The notes under the pieces are model-generated. The model did no database searches. It was not told where the DNA came from and worked only from the letters and a program-made list of their open reading frames with translations. Source: Kluyvera intermedia (lineage in GTDB: Bacteria; Pseudomonadota; Gammaproteobacteria; Enterobacterales; Enterobacteriaceae). From it: 64,000 nucleotides of DNA. The stretch spans positions 1-64,000 of the forward strand of contig NZ_JAKCNS010000044.1 in NCBI RefSeq assembly GCF_021440345.1. The letters run 5' to 3'. Both the position numbers and the translations under genes were made by a program. This document shows, one piece after another, positions 12,018 through 21,469 of the stretch (its first letter is position 1; every line of letters starts with the position of its first letter).

Positions 12018-12055
12018 AATAAAGGGTGGCAAATTTTGCCGCCCTTTATTTTTTT
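12018..12055 (+). terminator. Rho-independent terminator after ydcL
   Basis: A long A-rich/T-rich hairpin (AATAAAGGG...CCCTTTATT) with inner stem GGCAAA/TTTTGCC and a run of T residues. The A-run on the 5' side means it could also work on the minus strand for the convergent EamA gene. Confidence 0.8.
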
Positions 12056-12125
12056 CAGGCTTAAACGGCTTTATTCCATTTTGCTGCCGACACCCCTGAA
12101 AATAAACTTTAGCACCTGGCTAATT

Positions 12126-13025
12126 TCAGGCGCGGCTGGCGAAGGGAATACGCCAGATCTGAGGCTTGGCAAACATCACCAGATTACCCAATAAAATCAA
12201 TACCAATCCGATAATGGCATTCGCGTGCCACTGATAGCCCTCGTACATCGTCGAGAGCGTCAGCGCCACCAGCGGGAATAGTAGCGTACTGTATGCCGCG
12301 TTGCTGGCACCGATCCGCCCGACCAGGGTGAAGTAAACGCCAAAGGCGATGACTGACCCGAAGATGGCCAGATAGAACAGCGCGCCCAGATAGCCCACCG
12401 TCCATTGCACGCTGAAATCATCGCCGCGCAGCAGGGCGATGACGCCGATAATGGCGGTACCATAGAGCATTGCCCAGGTGTTAGTGGTCAGTGTTTCCAG
12501 CCCACGACGCTGATGGCGAATACTGAGCATATTGCCCAACGAGAATCCGTAGGTCCCCAATGCGCTCAGTAAGATCCCTGCCAGTAGCGTGCTACTCATG
12601 CCCACCGCGCGCAAATCTTGCCAGAACAGGATAATAATGCCCGCCAGGCCTAAAAAGGCGGCGAGATAAAAACGCTTAGGCGGCGTCTGGCGATAGAACA
12701 GGAAACTGTTGATGGCGTTAAACAGCACCGCCATTGAGAAAATTACCGACTCCAGCCCGGTGTTAATCCATCTGGCGGCGGTATAAAAACACAGGAAGTT
12801 AAAACCGAATACACAGCAGCCCTGCAGCACGCAGAACAGATGGTCGCGCAGCGTCAGTGGGCGAAGACGCCGCAGGCACAACAGGATGGTCAGCATTGTG
12901 CCGCTGGCGATGGCGAAACGCCAGAAAATCGACACTGCCTCCGGCACCGGCCCCTGTTGCAAAAAGATAGCAATCCAGGTGGTTCCCCAGATAACCACCA
13001 CCAGAGCATAAAGCAACGCGTTCAT
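12126..13025 (-). CDS. EamA/DMT-family membrane transporter
   Basis: 299 residues with about ten hydrophobic segments arranged as two EamA repeats, starting MNALLYALVVVIWGTTWIAI. This layout is typical of drug/metabolite exporters of the DMT superfamily (amino-acid, nucleoside or drug efflux). The substrate is not predictable. It is divergent from an AraC-family regulator (13211-14086), with a shared 185-bp promoter region. That pairing is common for regulator-controlled exporters and suggests the regulator acts on this gene. Confidence 0.85.
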   Translation of the reverse strand: MNALLYALVVVIWGTTWIAIFLQQGPVPEAVSIFWRFAIASGTMLTILLCLRRLRPLTLRDHLFCVLQGCCVFGFNFLCFYTAARWINTGLESVIFSMAVLFNAINSFLFYRQTPPKRFYLAAFLGLAGIIILFWQDLRAVGMSSTLLAGILLSALGTYGFSLGNMLSIRHQRRGLETLTTNTWAMLYGTAIIGVIALLRGDDFSVQWTVGYLGALFYLAIFGSVIAFGVYFTLVGRIGASNAAYSTLLFPLVALTLSTMYEGYQWHANAIIGLVLILLGNLVMFAKPQIWRIPFASRA

Positions 13026-13210
13026 AAGTCCTCACAGCAAGTCACGATAATGTGTCTAGTCTGTCGTGACGGGACTGCGGGCGCTTGCAGAAGATTGCGA
13101 AGCACTTGCATATTCTTGCGGTTTTTTATCTGGCACGATGCGCAGAGTGCTGGAATCCGGGCCGCGCAGGCTCTAGACTGGGACAATTGATACTGGTGGC
13201 TGATAGATGA

Positions 13211-14086
13211 ATGACCCACACCTACGCGACGTTTGAAAGATTACAGAGTCAGAACGCGGTTCTGAGGGAAACCGTCGCGCTCAATTCCGGGATCCAACTG
13301 GCGGCCTGGTACAATAAATGCGACAACCTGACGGTACAAAGCGACCACCATACTCTCAGTCTATATGTGGCCGACGGCTATGAAAGCTATCAGAAAACGC
13401 CTCATGGCTGGAAAAACGGCGGTGGCCCGGACCGTTTTTGTCTGATGCCGCAGGACAGCGAGTCAACGTGGGATATTCGCGGCGATCTGTCATTTGTGCA
13501 TCTCTACTGCACCGAAGAACATCTGCGCAAAGTAGGGGAACAGGTATGGGATCGCAGCCCGGCCTCGCTCAGCCTGGATGAACAGATTTTCGGCGATGAC
13601 GCGAAAATTACCTTACTGTATCGCCAGTTCTTGCTGAGCTACGACTGGCAACAGGCAGCAAATCAGCTGACGTTAAGCAGCGCCAGCACGCTGCTGTTAA
13701 CTCATCTTTTGCAGAACTATGCCAACGTAAAGTGGCGGCTTCCGACCGTCACCGGCGGCTTATCGCCCGGCGTTTTGCGTAATACGCTGGAGTATATTGA
13801 CGGCCAGCTTTCCATGCCATTAACGCTGGCGGACTTAGCCGCGCAGGCGAGCTTAAGCGAATACCACTTTGCGCGCATGTTTCGTCAGTCGGTGGGGCTT
13901 GCGCCGCACCAGTACGTGATGCAGCGGCGAATGGACAAAGCGCAGCAGCAGGTGCGTTACACCACGCTGCCGCTCACCGAGATTGCGCTAAACTGCGGGT
14001 ATAGCTCCGCCAGCCATTTCAGCAACCGTTTCAAAGCGGCCACCGGCAGTACGCCTTCTCAGCTACGCGCCACGCTTGCGGGATAA
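13211..14086 (+). CDS. AraC-family transcriptional regulator
   Basis: 291 residues. The C-terminal ~100 residues hold the two helix-turn-helix motifs of the AraC family (LTLADLAAQASLSEYHFARMF and ITEIALNCGYSSASHFSNRF-like runs). The N-terminal ~180 residues are a cupin-like sensor domain of unknown ligand. The ATG at 13211 was chosen; a nearby ATG at 13207 is in another frame. Its 3' end overlaps the convergent ydcO by 24 bp. By position it probably controls the divergent EamA exporter. Confidence 0.85.
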   Translation: MTHTYATFERLQSQNAVLRETVALNSGIQLAAWYNKCDNLTVQSDHHTLSLYVADGYESYQKTPHGWKNGGGPDRFCLMPQDSESTWDIRGDLSFVHLYCTEEHLRKVGEQVWDRSPASLSLDEQIFGDDAKITLLYRQFLLSYDWQQAANQLTLSSASTLLLTHLLQNYANVKWRLPTVTGGLSPGVLRNTLEYIDGQLSMPLTLADLAAQASLSEYHFARMFRQSVGLAPHQYVMQRRMDKAQQQVRYTTLPLTEIALNCGYSSASHFSNRFKAATGSTPSQLRATLAG

Positions 14087-15229
14087 CAACGCAAAGCTTA
14101 TCCCGCCAATCACCAATCCCCAGAATGCGGAACCAATGCCGACAAGCGTGATGCCGCTGGCAGTGACCAGAAACGTCACCAGCGCCGCGTCTCGTTCATG
14201 CGCCACGTTCAGCGACTGAAACAGACTTCCGCCGAGAGTGCCGAGCAGCGCCAGCCCGGCCAGCATCTGGATCCACACCGCAGGCAGCGCCGACATGAGC
14301 GCAGTGATTGAACCGCCAAAAATCCCCGCCAGCAGATAGAAAACGCCGGCCGCTGCCGCTGCTAGCCAGCGTTTATGTGGATCAGGGTGGGCGTCCGGAC
14401 TCTGGCAGATGGCGGCGGTAATGGCGGCAATACATACCGAATAGACGCCAAACGGGGCCAGCAGTAGGCCAAACGCGCCGCTGATGACAATCAACGGTGA
14501 AACCGGAACGTGATAACCTGAAGCCTGAAGCGTTGCCAGCCCCGGCGCGTTTTGCGAGGCCATCGTCACCAGAAAGAACGGGATGCCGATGCTCAACAAC
14601 TGGGTTAGGGAGAAATGAGGGGCAATGTACTGCGGCGCAACAAAAGCCATGCTCAATGAATCGGTGACAATGTCACCTTTTATTGCTGCGACGAACATTC
14701 CAACCGCCAGCGCCGCAACGACCGCATAGCGCGGAGCCAATGCTTTAAATAGCAGCCATCCCACCAGCATACTGCCGCAAAGCAGCAGATGCCCCTGCAA
14801 TGTGGCAAACGCCTCAAGGCCGAAACGCAGCAGAATACCGGCTAGCATGGCAGCGGCCAGCGAATGGGGAATCAGCTTCATGAGCTTTGCGAACCAACCG
14901 GTTAAGCCGCACAGGACGATCAGCGCATTGGCGAAGATAAAAATCCCCACTGCGTCATTGAGCGAGGCTCCTTGCAAACTCCCCACCAGCAGCGCCGCGC
15001 CGGGCGTCGACCAGGCGGTTAAAATAGGGACTTTACGCCATAAGGTGAGCACCAGCGTACTGACACCCATCGCCAGGCCAAGCGCCGTCATCCAGCCGGA
15101 AATTTGCAGCGCGCTGGCGCCAGCCGCTGCGGCCGCCTGCCAGATAATCGCCGCAGAGCTGGCATAACCTACCAGGACTGCGACAAACCCGGCGAGCAGA
15201 GTGGGAAAAGGAACGAGAGCAGAGCGCAT
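14063..15229 (-). CDS. ydcO: YdcO, BenE-family benzoate/H+ symporter-like protein
   Basis: 388-residue multi-pass membrane protein similar to E. coli YdcO and the BenE benzoate transporter family. Landmarks are YASSAAIIWQAA, SGWMTALGLAMGVSTL and ITAAICQSPDAHPDPHKRW. The start at 15229 (MRSALVPFPTLLAGF) fits the family. It is divergent from ydcN, the usual arrangement in E. coli, where YdcN is its probable regulator. With pcaGH nearby, an aromatic-acid substrate is plausible but not shown. Confidence 0.9.
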   Translation of the reverse strand: MRSALVPFPTLLAGFVAVLVGYASSAAIIWQAAAAAGASALQISGWMTALGLAMGVSTLVLTLWRKVPILTAWSTPGAALLVGSLQGASLNDAVGIFIFANALIVLCGLTGWFAKLMKLIPHSLAAAMLAGILLRFGLEAFATLQGHLLLCGSMLVGWLLFKALAPRYAVVAALAVGMFVAAIKGDIVTDSLSMAFVAPQYIAPHFSLTQLLSIGIPFFLVTMASQNAPGLATLQASGYHVPVSPLIVISGAFGLLLAPFGVYSVCIAAITAAICQSPDAHPDPHKRWLAAAAAGVFYLLAGIFGGSITALMSALPAVWIQMLAGLALLGTLGGSLFQSLNVAHERDAALVTFLVTASGITLVGIGSAFWGLVIGGISFALLSRKRGA

Positions 15230-15365
15230 AGGAATTCTCTTGTGCGTTATAACATCCGAACACTGTAGCATTGTGCGTTATAGCGTACAATGGCCATTAC
15301 GCATTTGCTAAAATGTGGCAGGATGAGTGGGGTATACTGGCATCAGGCAATGAAACGGAGGTGGA

Positions 15366-15941
15366 ATGAATATTGCGCAATACCTTGCTGCGACGCTGAA
15401 AACTCTGCGTCAGCAGCGCGGCTGGAGCTTGTCAAAGCTGGCGGAAGAGACCGGTGTGTCGAAGGCCATGCTCGGGCAAATTGAACGTAACGAATCCAGC
15501 CCGACCGTGGCGACCTTATGGAAAATTGCCACCGGACTGAACGTCCCATTCTCCGTCTTTATCACGCCGCCAGAGTCGAGCGGTGAACAGGCCTTTGACC
15601 CGCAGCAGCAGGCGATGGTGGTTACCCCGGTGTTCCCCTGGGACCCTGAACTGTGTTTTGACCATTTCTCCATTACCCTCGCTCCTGGCGCGGTCAGCGA
15701 ATCCACGCCGCATGAAAAAGGGGTCATTGAGCACGTGGTGGTGATTAGCGGGACGCTGGATATGTATGTCGATGGGCGATGGCAATCGCTTTGCGCCGGG
15801 GCGGGGTTACGCTTTGCAGGCGATCTGGCTCACGCTTACCGCAACAGCGGCGAGCAGACGGCGCACTTTCACTCTATTATCCATTACCCCAAAGAAAAAG
15901 CCGCAGGCAAGCCTGCGGCAAATCACGACAATGAACCATAA
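15366..15941 (+). CDS. ydcN: YdcN, XRE-cupin transcriptional regulator
   Basis: 191 residues. Residues ~5-62 form a Cro/CI-type helix-turn-helix (LRQQRGWSLSKLAEETGVSK) and residues ~100-175 form a cupin sensor (EHVVVISGTLDMYVDG). Regulators of this layout respond to small organic ligands. A good GGAGGTGGA ribosome site precedes the ATG at 15366. It is divergent from ydcO and likely controls it. Confidence 0.9.
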   Translation: MNIAQYLAATLKTLRQQRGWSLSKLAEETGVSKAMLGQIERNESSPTVATLWKIATGLNVPFSVFITPPESSGEQAFDPQQQAMVVTPVFPWDPELCFDHFSITLAPGAVSESTPHEKGVIEHVVVISGTLDMYVDGRWQSLCAGAGLRFAGDLAHAYRNSGEQTAHFHSIIHYPKEKAAGKPAANHDNEP

Positions 15942-16138
15942 CGTGGCCGTTACGAGGAAGTCCGGAATACGTGAGTGAATTTATCGTAGCGCTGCCGCCG
16001 GTGGAAATGCCTAATTCGGCAATAGGTTGTTGAAAATAAGCTATTCATGAGGTGCTCTGGGGGAAATGTTTTCGTCTGTCGTGGCTTCTGGCTACAATAG
16101 CCACATCTTTTGTGAACCTACTGGATAATCCCGATTGT

Positions 16139-18097
16139 ATGTACCAGCAGAACGCTCATCTTGAACTCCTTAGCCCCGCCCGTGATACGGCAATTGCCCG
16201 TGAAGCCATCCTCCATGGTGCCGACGCCGTGTATATCGGCGGTCCGGGTTTTGGCGCGCGGCATAATGCCAGCAACAGCCTGCAGGATATCGCTGAGCTG
16301 GTGCCGTTTGCTCACCGTTATGGCGCGAAAATCTTTATTACGCTCAATACGATTTTGCATGATGACGAGCTGGAACCCGCACAGCAGCTGATTACTCGCC
16401 TGTATGAGACCGGCGTCGATGCATTGATCGTGCAGGATATGGGTATTTTACAGCTTGATATCCCGCCTATTGAGCTGCATGCAAGTACCCAATGCGATAT
16501 CCGCAGTGTGGAAAAAGCCAAATTTCTCTCCGACGTTGGTTTCAGCCAGATTGTGCTGGCGCGCGAGCTGAACCTCTCACAGATAAAAGCGATTCACGAC
16601 GCGACCGATGCCACGATTGAATTCTTTATCCATGGTGCGCTGTGCGTGGCCTATTCCGGGCAATGTAATATTTCCCATGCCCAGACCGGGCGCAGCGCTA
16701 ACCGTGGTGATTGCTCGCAGGCCTGCCGCTTACCGTACACGCTGAAAGACGATCAGGGTCGGGTGGTGGCGTTCGAAAAACACCTGCTGTCGATGAAAGA
16801 TAACGATCAGACCGCCAACCTCGGCGCGCTCATCGACGCGGGCGTGCGTTCCTTCAAGATTGAAGGGCGCTACAAAGACATGAGCTACGTGAAGAACATT
16901 ACGGCGCACTACCGCCAGATGCTTGATTCCCTGATTGAGGCACGCGGCGGCTTCACGCGATCTTCTGCTGGCCGCACGGAGCACTTCTTCGTGCCATCCA
17001 CGGATAAAACTTTTCATCGCGGCAGCACCGATTATTTTGTCAACGAGCGGCAGATGAATATCGGTGCGTTCGACTCGCCAAAATTTGTCGGCCTGCCGGT
17101 GGGCGAAGTGCTCAAGGTCAACAAAGATACGCTGGACGTTGAAGTGACGGAGCCGCTGGCAAACGGCGATGGTTTGAATGTGCTGATTAAGCGCGAAGTG
17201 GTCGGTTTTCGTGCCAATACCGTGGAGAAAATCGGTGAAAACCGTTATCGCGTGAAGCCAAACGAAATGCCTGCCGATCTGTATAAAGTCCGACCGAATC
17301 AGGTGCTAAACCGTAACCTTGATCATAACTGGCAGCAGGCGCTGCTTAAAACCTCCAGCGAGCGTCGGGTGGCCGTGGATATTGCGCTGTCCGGCTGGCA
17401 GGAACAATTAATTCTGACGCTAACCAGCGAGGACGGTGTTTGCGTTACCCATACGCTGGACGGTGAATTTGCCGCCGCCAATAATGCCGAAAAAGCGTTG
17501 CAGCAGTTGCAGGATGGGATCAGCAAACTCGGGCAAACCCTGTATTACGCGCGTGACGTTGACGTGATGCTGCCCGAGGCGCTGTTTGTGCCGAACAGTA
17601 TGCTCAATCAGCTGCGCCGTGAAACGGTGGAGATGCTCGATAAGGCCCGTCTGGAAGGCTATCGACGTGGACAACGTAAGGCGGTTGCCAATCCGCCGCC
17701 GGTTTATCCGGATAGCCATTTGAGCTTCCTCGCTAACGTTTATAACCATAAAGCACGTGAATTCTATCAGCGCTACGGCGTGCAGTTGATTGATGCGGCA
17801 TATGAGGCGCATCAAGAAAAAGGCGAGGTGCCGGTAATGATCACCAAGCACTGTCTGCGCTTTGCCTTCAACCTCTGTCCGAAGCAGGCCAAAGGTTCTA
17901 TCAAGAGCTGGAAGGCAACGCCGATGCAGTTAATTAACGGCGATGAAGTGTTGACGCTGAAATTCGACTGCCGACCATGTGAAATGCACGTGATAGGGAA
18001 AATGAAGAATCACATTCTGAAGATGCCGCTGCCGGGTAGTGTGGTCGCATCGGTCAGCCCTGACGATCTGCTGAAAACGCTGCCAAAGCGTAGGTAA
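16139..18097 (+). CDS. rlhA: 23S rRNA C2501 hydroxylase RlhA (peptidase U32 family, ydcP)
   Basis: 652 residues, near-identical in layout to E. coli RlhA (YdcP), which hydroxylates C2501 of 23S rRNA. The U32 signature region is at about residues 160-200 (EFFIHGALCVAYSGQC...GDCSQACRLPY). Cysteines there and in the C-terminal CLRFAFNLCPKQ / FDCRPCEMHV region could hold an iron-sulfur cluster. The start at 16139 (MYQQNAHLELLSPARD) is chosen over 16052, whose extra 29 residues are not conserved. A strong terminator follows. Confidence 0.94.
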   Translation: MYQQNAHLELLSPARDTAIAREAILHGADAVYIGGPGFGARHNASNSLQDIAELVPFAHRYGAKIFITLNTILHDDELEPAQQLITRLYETGVDALIVQDMGILQLDIPPIELHASTQCDIRSVEKAKFLSDVGFSQIVLARELNLSQIKAIHDATDATIEFFIHGALCVAYSGQCNISHAQTGRSANRGDCSQACRLPYTLKDDQGRVVAFEKHLLSMKDNDQTANLGALIDAGVRSFKIEGRYKDMSYVKNITAHYRQMLDSLIEARGGFTRSSAGRTEHFFVPSTDKTFHRGSTDYFVNERQMNIGAFDSPKFVGLPVGEVLKVNKDTLDVEVTEPLANGDGLNVLIKREVVGFRANTVEKIGENRYRVKPNEMPADLYKVRPNQVLNRNLDHNWQQALLKTSSERRVAVDIALSGWQEQLILTLTSEDGVCVTHTLDGEFAAANNAEKALQQLQDGISKLGQTLYYARDVDVMLPEALFVPNSMLNQLRRETVEMLDKARLEGYRRGQRKAVANPPPVYPDSHLSFLANVYNHKAREFYQRYGVQLIDAAYEAHQEKGEVPVMITKHCLRFAFNLCPKQAKGSIKSWKATPMQLINGDEVLTLKFDCRPCEMHVIGKMKNHILKMPLPGSVVASVSPDDLLKTLPKRR

Positions 18098-18113
18098 TCG
18101 GAACAGGGTGAAG

Positions 18114-18145
18114 GCCCGGCGAATGACGATTTCGCCGGGCTTTTT
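18114..18145 (+). terminator. Rho-independent terminator after rlhA
   Basis: Perfect 10-bp stem GCCCGGCGAA/TTCGCCGGGC with a 7-base loop, followed by five T residues. Confidence 0.9.
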
Positions 18146-18169
18146 GTCGCAATACAGTGATGAGTGATG

Positions 18170-18295
18170 TCAGGATTTAAATCCGGCGGCCGTCATCAGG
18201 ACGCGAAACAGTCCGCCCACCACCGTCAGCGCCAGCACGCTACCGCCCCACAGCGCCACCAGCCAGAAAATTCGCGAAAACCACAGACTTTTCAT
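18170..18295 (-). CDS. Small membrane subunit of bd-type oxidase (DUF2474/CydX-like)
   Basis: A 41-residue protein starting MKSLWFSRIFWLVALWGG, with one hydrophobic membrane segment and a short polar tail. Its ATG overlaps the TGA of the oxidase subunit II gene by one base (TGATG at 18293-18297), showing translational coupling. Small proteins of the DUF2474 family and CydX occupy exactly this place in bd-oxidase operons and stabilise the complex. Short length and position make the call; residue-level similarity is weak, as usual for such proteins. Confidence 0.78.
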   Translation of the reverse strand: MKSLWFSRIFWLVALWGGSVLALTVVGGLFRVLMTAAGFKS

Positions 18296-19305
18296 CAATG
18301 ATACCCCTCATCCTGCGGCACTTTGCCGCGAAATACGTAGTAGCTCCAGAAGGTGTACACCAGGATAACCGGGATAATAAACAGCGCGCCAATCAGCATA
18401 AATTCCTGGCTTTGCTCGGGAGCCGCCGCCTGCCAGAGCGTGATGGATGGCGGGATGATCGCAGGCCAGATGCTGATCCCAAGCCCGCTAAAGCCTAAAA
18501 ATATCAGCACCAGCGTCAGAATAAACGGCTGCACGTGGCTGGTATCTCGCCCCAGATGACGCCACAGCAGGGCGCTGGCGATGATGACCAACAGCGGAAC
18601 CGGCAGCAAATAATAAAGATTCGGCAAGCTAAACCAACGTTCGGCAATCTGACTGTGTACCAGCGGGGTCCACAGGCTAATGACGGCGATGACCGCCAGT
18701 AATGTCAGCAGCAGCCCGCGAGCCGTTCTGCGCATAGTGTTTTGCAACGTTGATTCGCTTTTCATCACCAGCCAGGTTGCTCCCAGCAAGGCATAGGCGA
18801 CAACCAGACCCACACCGCAAAACAGCGTAAACGGTGTTAACCAGCTAAACGGCCCACCGCTGTAGATGCGTCCGGTGACTTCAAAACCATTAATCACCGC
18901 GCCGACTACGATACCCTGGCAGAAGGTAGCCAGAATGGAGCCGCACATAAACGCTTTATCCCAGAATGGGCGGTGCGATGGGGTCGCGTTAAAACGGAAC
19001 TCAAAGGCCACGCCGCGGAAGATTAATCCCACCAGCATTAGCGTTAAGGGAATGGTGAGGGCATCGATAATCACCGCATAGGCCAGCGGGAAAGCGCCAA
19101 ATAGCCCTGCGCCGCCGAGCACCAGCCAGGTTTCGTTACCATCCCACACCGGCGCCACGCTGTTGACCATCAGGTCGCGATCCTGCGGACTGCGGGTAAA
19201 GGGAAACAGGATGCCAATCCCCAGATCAAAGCCATCCATGACGATATACATCAGCGTGGCGAATACGATAATGACGAACCAGATAATAGAGAGGTCGAGG
19301 CTCAT
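18295..19305 (-). CDS. cioB: Cytochrome bd-type (cyanide-insensitive) quinol oxidase subunit II
   Basis: 336-residue membrane protein of the CydB/AppB/CioB family, with eight or nine transmembrane helices. Landmarks are DGFDLGIGILFPF near the N-terminus and WDGNETWLVLGGAGLFGAFP. With subunit I it oxidises quinol and reduces oxygen to water without pumping protons. Its start overlaps the end of subunit I by 4 bp (19302-19305) and its stop overlaps the small subunit. The enterobacterial cydAB and appCB pairs are expected elsewhere, so this would be an extra oxidase. Confidence 0.9.
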   Translation of the reverse strand: MSLDLSIIWFVIIVFATLMYIVMDGFDLGIGILFPFTRSPQDRDLMVNSVAPVWDGNETWLVLGGAGLFGAFPLAYAVIIDALTIPLTLMLVGLIFRGVAFEFRFNATPSHRPFWDKAFMCGSILATFCQGIVVGAVINGFEVTGRIYSGGPFSWLTPFTLFCGVGLVVAYALLGATWLVMKSESTLQNTMRRTARGLLLTLLAVIAVISLWTPLVHSQIAERWFSLPNLYYLLPVPLLVIIASALLWRHLGRDTSHVQPFILTLVLIFLGFSGLGISIWPAIIPPSITLWQAAAPEQSQEFMLIGALFIIPVILVYTFWSYYVFRGKVPQDEGYH

Positions 19306-20702
19306 GGGCGGTCCTCCTGATGAGCAATCGGGGTAATGGCGGCGGATAATGGACGCGCTGGCGTGCCGTGTGGCTCGACGTTGAAAGGCTGTGGCCCTTT
19401 ACGAATTAAGCGAACCATATAGCTGTAGCCGACGCCGAACACCGAGGTATAGACCACGAAGAACGCCAGTAGACTGATACTCATGTGCAGATCGCCGTGC
19501 GCTGAGACCGCATCCACCGTCCGCTGCAGACCATAGACCACCCAGGGCTGACGACCCACTTCGGTAGTGACCCAGCCGGCGAGAATCGCCACCAGCCCGG
19601 AAGGCCCCATCAGCAGGGCAAACCACAGGAACGGACGGTAGGTGTAAAGCGTCTGCCGTTTACGTAACCATAGGGCCGCGACACCCAACAGCAGCATAAG
19701 CATGCCCAACCCGGCCATGATGCGGAATGACCAGAACACGATGGTGGCATTGGGGCGGTCTTGCGGGGCGAACTCTTTCAACGCCGGTACCTGTTTATCC
19801 AGACTGTGGGTAAGAATCAGGCTGCCCAGCGCCGGGATCTCCAGGCCGTAGCGGGTCCGTTCCTGCTCCATGTCCGGCCAGCCGAACAGCAGCAGCGGCG
19901 TCGGTTCACCCGGTACATTTTCCCAATGCCCTTCAATCGCCGCAATTTTAGCGGGCTGATGCTTCAGGGTGTTGAGACCGTGTATATCACCGACCATCGC
20001 CTGAATCGGGGCGACGATAAGCGTCATCCACAGCGACATGGAGAACATAATCCGGATTGCCGGCGTTTGGTTGCCCCGCAGCAGGTGCCACGCCGCGGAA
20101 GCGCCGACAAACAGCGCGCTGCTGAGAAACGCCGCGATGGACATGTGGAACAGGCGGTAAGGGAATGATGGGTTAAACACCACCGCGAACCAATCGACCG
20201 GGACCACCTGGCCGTTGACAATCTCATAGCCCTGCGGCGTCTGCATCCAGCTGTTTGAGGCCAGGATCCAGAAGGTGGAGATAATCGTCCCCAGCGCCAC
20301 CATGCAGGTAGCGAAGAAGTGCAGCCCAGGCCCAACGCGGTTCCAGCCGAACAGCATCACGCCAAGGAAACCGGCTTCGAGGAAGAAGGCGGTGAGCACT
20401 TCATAGGTTAACAGCGGGCCGGTAATGCTGCCGGCGAACTGGGAAAAACCGCTCCAGTTGGTGCCAAACTGGTAGGCCATGACCAGCCCGGAAACCACGC
20501 CCATGCCGAAGTTGACGGCAAAGATTTTAGACCAGAACTGGTACAGCGACCGCCAGACTGGATTGCGGGTTTTCAGCCATAGACCTTCCAGCACCGCCAG
20601 ATAGCTGGCAAGACCGATGGTGATGGCGGGGAAGATAATGTGAAATGAAACGGTAAACGCAAACTGTATGCGCGCGAGGTGAAACGCATCAAGACCGAAC
20701 AT
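19302..20702 (-). CDS. cioA: Cytochrome bd-type (cyanide-insensitive) quinol oxidase subunit I
   Basis: 466 residues, the haem-bearing subunit of a bd-type oxidase. It begins with DAFHLARIQFAFTVSFHIIFPA, where His residues ligate haem. GRQPWVVYGLQRT is a family signature near the haem b595/d region. It is about 50 residues shorter than E. coli CydA (about 522), which fits the short Q-loop of CioA-type oxidases, some of which tolerate cyanide. First gene of a three-gene operon. Confidence 0.9.
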   Translation of the reverse strand: MFGLDAFHLARIQFAFTVSFHIIFPAITIGLASYLAVLEGLWLKTRNPVWRSLYQFWSKIFAVNFGMGVVSGLVMAYQFGTNWSGFSQFAGSITGPLLTYEVLTAFFLEAGFLGVMLFGWNRVGPGLHFFATCMVALGTIISTFWILASNSWMQTPQGYEIVNGQVVPVDWFAVVFNPSFPYRLFHMSIAAFLSSALFVGASAAWHLLRGNQTPAIRIMFSMSLWMTLIVAPIQAMVGDIHGLNTLKHQPAKIAAIEGHWENVPGEPTPLLLFGWPDMEQERTRYGLEIPALGSLILTHSLDKQVPALKEFAPQDRPNATIVFWSFRIMAGLGMLMLLLGVAALWLRKRQTLYTYRPFLWFALLMGPSGLVAILAGWVTTEVGRQPWVVYGLQRTVDAVSAHGDLHMSISLLAFFVVYTSVFGVGYSYMVRLIRKGPQPFNVEPHGTPARPLSAAITPIAHQEDRP

Positions 20703-20800
20703 GCAGACTCCGTGGAGATAAATGACTCGGTCTTGATTTTAAAGCTCGCCAGCTGCGGGTTGCAGAGACAGTCAGGCGGTATTAATACATAACAGTTCTC

Positions 20801-21469
20801 TCAACCCGGCAGGCTAATTTTGCCCATAAAGACGATAGGACCGGACGGCCCGGTGAGTTTCGACCCGCCAATCGGCTCAAGGCTGACCGCCAGGGTCGTC
20901 TGGTTATCCAGCGCACCGGCCTCCAGCTGGAACTCATTGCGACCGGGCTGGGTGATAAGCCCCAGCGCTTGCGGTGGCTCATGGCCTTTAATCAACCACA
21001 GTTGCAGACTTTTTGCTTCAGGAAGCACGACGTTCAGCGCTGAGACCTGAATAAGGCGGGTTGATTTGTCAAGACTGACCACAAACTGCGCGTCGGATTG
21101 GGTGCCGTTCAGGATGGCGACGGGCTGCATCACCGGTACCGTTTCTGGTTTTCTCACCGAGGTAAAAATCAGTATCCCTGCCAGGGCGGCGGCAAGCGAC
21201 CAGCCGAGCCACGTTGCGGGCCGAAGCGAGGTAGGCGGCGTTGTATCGAGCTTTACTTTGCGCGCGATTTTTTGCCAGATTTCGGGCGATGGCACGCTAT
21301 CCGGGGTGAGGGCATCCATACCGCTGAAGGCTTTTTGCCAGTGTAATACCTGCCGGGCAAAGGCGTCGTCGTCATTGAGCCGTTTGTCGAGCTGCTGGCG
21401 CGTTTGGCTATCTACCAGCCCAAGAACATATTCTGCGGCCAGGATGGCATCATTTTCTTGCGTTTTCAT
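20801..21469 (-). CDS. RskA-type anti-sigma factor
   Basis: 222 residues from the ATG at 21469 (MKTQENDAILAAEYVLGLVD). The N-terminal cytoplasmic zinc-less anti-sigma region contains the EYVLGLVD-like motif of RskA. A single transmembrane helix follows (about residues 88-105, LGWSLAAALAGILIFTSV), and then a periplasmic domain with the C-terminal RskA fold. Its start overlaps the sigma gene stop in ATGA (21466-21469). It should hold the ECF factor inactive at the membrane until a signal releases it. Confidence 0.87.
   Translation of the reverse strand: MKTQENDAILAAEYVLGLVDSQTRQQLDKRLNDDDAFARQVLHWQKAFSGMDALTPDSVPSPEIWQKIARKVKLDTTPPTSLRPATWLGWSLAAALAGILIFTSVRKPETVPVMQPVAILNGTQSDAQFVVSLDKSTRLIQVSALNVVLPEAKSLQLWLIKGHEPPQALGLITQPGRNEFQLEAGALDNQTTLAVSLEPIGGSKLTGPSGPIVFMGKISLPG

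Noticed and set aside
15896-15920. Hairpin GCCGCAGGC/GCCTGCGGC that looks like a terminator
   Set aside because: It lies inside the end of ydcN, 20 bp before the stop, with no T run.
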